A DNA stretch of 64,000 bases. It comes from Candidatus Cryosericum hinesii. Its GTDB lineage: Bacteria; Caldisericota; Caldisericia; Cryosericales; Cryosericaceae. The DNA is taken from assembly GCF_003570985.1 (NCBI RefSeq), contig NZ_QXIW01000031.1, positions 223,015-287,014 on the forward strand. Direction: 5' to 3'. Position 1 is the stretch's first letter; each line of letters starts with the position of its first letter. The notes beneath the pieces were generated by a model that made no database searches, was not told where the DNA came from, and saw nothing but the letters and a program-made list of their open reading frames with translations. This document shows, piece after piece, positions 62,251-64,000 of this stretch. A program made the position numbers and the translations under genes.

Positions 62251-63446
62251 AGGTTCTGATCCTGAACTGTGGCAGCTCTTCTATCAAGTACAAGCTGTAC
62301 GACGATGACCAGCAGCTGGCCGAAGGCCTGCTGGAGAAGATCGGCACTGCCGAGGCACAGCTCGGTCACACGGTTGCCGGACGGAAGAAGCTTGTCTCTG
62401 TTCACGAGGTCCTTGAGCACCACGCCGGCATCGAGCTCATCCTGCAAGTCCTGGTTGACCCGGAAAAAGGTGTCCTCACGAGCATTGAGGACATTCAGGC
62501 TGTCGGGCACCGTGTGGTCCATGGTGCCGAATCGTTCTCGGAATCGACACTGATTACCCCCGAGGTGGTGGCCAAAATCGAGGAGTGCATTGACATCGCA
62601 CCTCTCCACAACCCGCCGAATCTTGCGGGTATCTACGCCATCTCGGAGCTGTTGCCCAAGGTTCCCCAGGTTGCCGTCTTCGACACCGCATTCCACCAGA
62701 CGATGCCGGACAAAGCGTTCATGTATGCGATCCCTTACGTTTTCTACGCCCGGAACCACATCCGCAAATACGGTTTTCACGGCATCAGCCACTACTACGT
62801 TTCGTATGAGGCTGCCGCAATGCTGGGAAGGGCCGTCGATGAACTCAAGCTTATCACGTGTCATCTGGGCAATGGCTCTTCCGTTACCGCTGTCGATCAC
62901 GGCAGATCCGTCGATACATCCATGGGGTTCACTCCTCTCGAAGGGCTACCCATGGGGACGCGCTGTGGAGACATCGATCCTGCTGTCCCCCTCTATATTA
63001 TGGGGAAGGAAGAACTGAACCTTCAGCAGATCAATGCTTTGCTCAACAAGCACTCAGGCGTTCTGGGCATTTCGGGCGTCAGCAATGACTTCCGCACTCT
63101 GGAGGAAGAGTCTGCCAAGGGCGACAAGCGTGCGACGCTGGCACTGGAAGTGTTCTGTTACAGGCTCAAGAAGTATATTGGCTCGTATATTGCGGCCATG
63201 AACGGAGCCGATGCGATCGTATTTACAGGCGGGATAGGTGAAAACAGCGATATCGTTCGTGAAATGGTCGTCAAGGACATGGAGTTCCTGGGCGTAGAAC
63301 TCGATGCCGAAACGAATCGCACCAAGAAGCGCGGTGAGGCGGCAGACATCAGCAAACCATCTTCGCGAATCAAGGTTCTGGTTATCCCGACCAACGAAGA
63401 ATTGGTCATCGCACGGGACACCCGTCGGATAGCGGCTGCAAACTAA
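62247..63446 (+). CDS. ackA: acetate kinase
   Basis: 399 residues: MKVLILNCGSSSIKYKL, VGHRVVHGAE, FDTAFHQTMPDKAFMYAIP, KYGFHGISHYYVS, CHLGNGSSVTAV, GFTPLEGLPMGTRCGDIDP and FTGGIGENSDIVRE cover all ASKHA sites. Makes ATP from acetyl phosphate in fermentation. ATGA overlap with hbd, an uncommon neighbour. A phosphotransacetylase is not in the window. Confidence 0.95.
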   Translation: MKVLILNCGSSSIKYKLYDDDQQLAEGLLEKIGTAEAQLGHTVAGRKKLVSVHEVLEHHAGIELILQVLVDPEKGVLTSIEDIQAVGHRVVHGAESFSESTLITPEVVAKIEECIDIAPLHNPPNLAGIYAISELLPKVPQVAVFDTAFHQTMPDKAFMYAIPYVFYARNHIRKYGFHGISHYYVSYEAAAMLGRAVDELKLITCHLGNGSSVTAVDHGRSVDTSMGFTPLEGLPMGTRCGDIDPAVPLYIMGKEELNLQQINALLNKHSGVLGISGVSNDFRTLEEESAKGDKRATLALEVFCYRLKKYIGSYIAAMNGADAIVFTGGIGENSDIVREMVVKDMEFLGVELDAETNRTKKRGEAADISKPSSRIKVLVIPTNEELVIARDTRRIAAAN

Positions 63447-63472
63447 ACACACATCGTTTGTATATGTGCAAG

Positions 63473-63515
63473 AAGCCCACGGCGTAACAGCGCTGTGGGC
63501 TTTCTCTCTATCTTG
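63473..63515 (+). terminator. terminator behind ackA
   Basis: AAGCCCAC (63473-63480) pairs with GTGGGCTT (63495-63502), extended inside by GCG/CGC, followed by TCTCTCTATCTT. Confidence 0.85.
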
Positions 63516-63978
63516 TGATTGTCTTGACAGAATTGCCATGAGATTGAGGCCACCCTGGCGGTGCCGTGTAGCCGAAGATACGATGAACCCCACCTGAACA
63601 GAAAGGCTTGACAGGATTGGAATGCGCGCCAAACTGAACTTAAGCATTGAAAAGAAGACCCCGTATAGGGTGCTGTTCATCCGGGCCGCCGAGTCAATGA
63701 TTGCAGTAGTATTCCGGCAGGCCATCGACATGACAGCGCGCGAAGGTGACCAAGACTGGTCGTGGCTGCCCTTTTCGCACGTATTCAGGTTCTCCTCCAC
63801 TTCAGTCCAGGTTCCCTTGAGATCGGTTGGACAGCCGCCGTAGTATAGTGTTTCGAGCTTGTCGACGTCGGTGCCGCCTCGGTTTGTACCACCAGAGACC
63901 GGCGGTGTCCTCAAAAAACTCCTGCGATGGTGGGTAATGACGTAAGGTTGGTTATTGGGAAGTTGATATTGTGATACA
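63516..63978. other. intergenic stretch without recognised gene
   Basis: A 73-codon frame at 63622-63843 has no ribosome site or family signal. I see nothing else. Confidence 0.35.
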
Positions 63979-63992
63979 GAGGAGGATCTGCT

Positions 63993-64000
63993 ATGAAGTG
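63993..64000 (+). CDS. start of a gene cut by the window end
   Basis: ATG AAG preceded by AGAGGAGG with seven bases between. Only the first two codons are inside, so nothing can be said about the product. Confidence 0.6.

Noticed and set aside
63622..63843. 73-codon frame behind ackA
   Set aside because: No Shine-Dalgarno sequence, no recognisable domain, sits between a terminator and the next gene's ribosome site.

Overview
The window looks like a piece of chromosome from a strictly anaerobic, amino-acid-fermenting bacterium. By eye the G+C is in the middle to high fifties. Genes that point this way are a molybdenum formate dehydrogenase module, an NfnAB-type NADP/ferredoxin transhydrogenase, an aldehyde:ferredoxin oxidoreductase with a polyferredoxin partner, L-serine dehydratase, hydroxyacyl-CoA dehydrogenase with acetate kinase, and two branched-chain amino acid (Liv) ABC transporters. 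Lipoprotein signals and Shine-Dalgarno sites are clear. No rRNA, tRNA, CRISPR array or transposase was seen. The lineage cannot be fixed from this alone; a deep-branching anaerobe such as a Caldisericota/Cryosericota relative is only a guess.

Layout. 0-9 kb: end of a fumarylacetoacetase-family gene, FdhB-FdhA-NuoE-like operon with a decayed SpoIIE-type phosphatase tail behind it, then CBS/ACT, methyltransferase, PAP2 and NfnAB genes on the minus strand. 9.5-13.4 kb: MoxR-DUF58-transglutaminase operon. 13.4-21.4 kb: lipoamide dehydrogenase, MFS, metallo-beta-lactamase fold, polyferredoxin-AOR, a TPR protein and class I aldolase. 21.5-28.1 kb: first Liv system with two tandem binding-protein genes. 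28.7-32 kb: DUF362 iron-sulfur protein, MFS exporter and a histone H1-like protein. 32.3-36.2 kb: a PLD-helicase-DUF3427 protein, then a broken PP2C gene. 36.2-41.3 kb: a second, unrelated-looking Liv operon. 41.9-44.3 kb: intact PP2C, a TPR paralogue and a membrane J-domain protein.

44.4-47.4 kb is the most striking part: a four-gene minus-strand operon encoding a JAMM/MPN peptidase with an RWD/UBC-like C-terminal segment, an E2-like protein, a 66-residue unknown and an E1-like ThiF adenylyltransferase. This is a bacterial ubiquitin-like conjugation system without an obvious ubiquitin-like gene; the small protein is the natural candidate for modifier or target. 47.5-54.5 kb: two EamA transporters, SdaAB-SdaAA, and a patatin/membrane Mrr-like nuclease/ExoIII/diguanylate cyclase series. 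54.6-64 kb: AhcY, a nucleoside-type ABC transporter without its binding protein, a DUF5671 protein, a small metallopeptidase, Hbd-AckA, and the first codons of another gene.

Genes overlap heavily (many ATGA and GTGA junctions), so translationally coupled operons are the rule. Convergent or terminal genes are separated by strong perfect hairpins, many acting in both directions. Start codons were placed by Shine-Dalgarno spacing, and several differ from the longest open frame.
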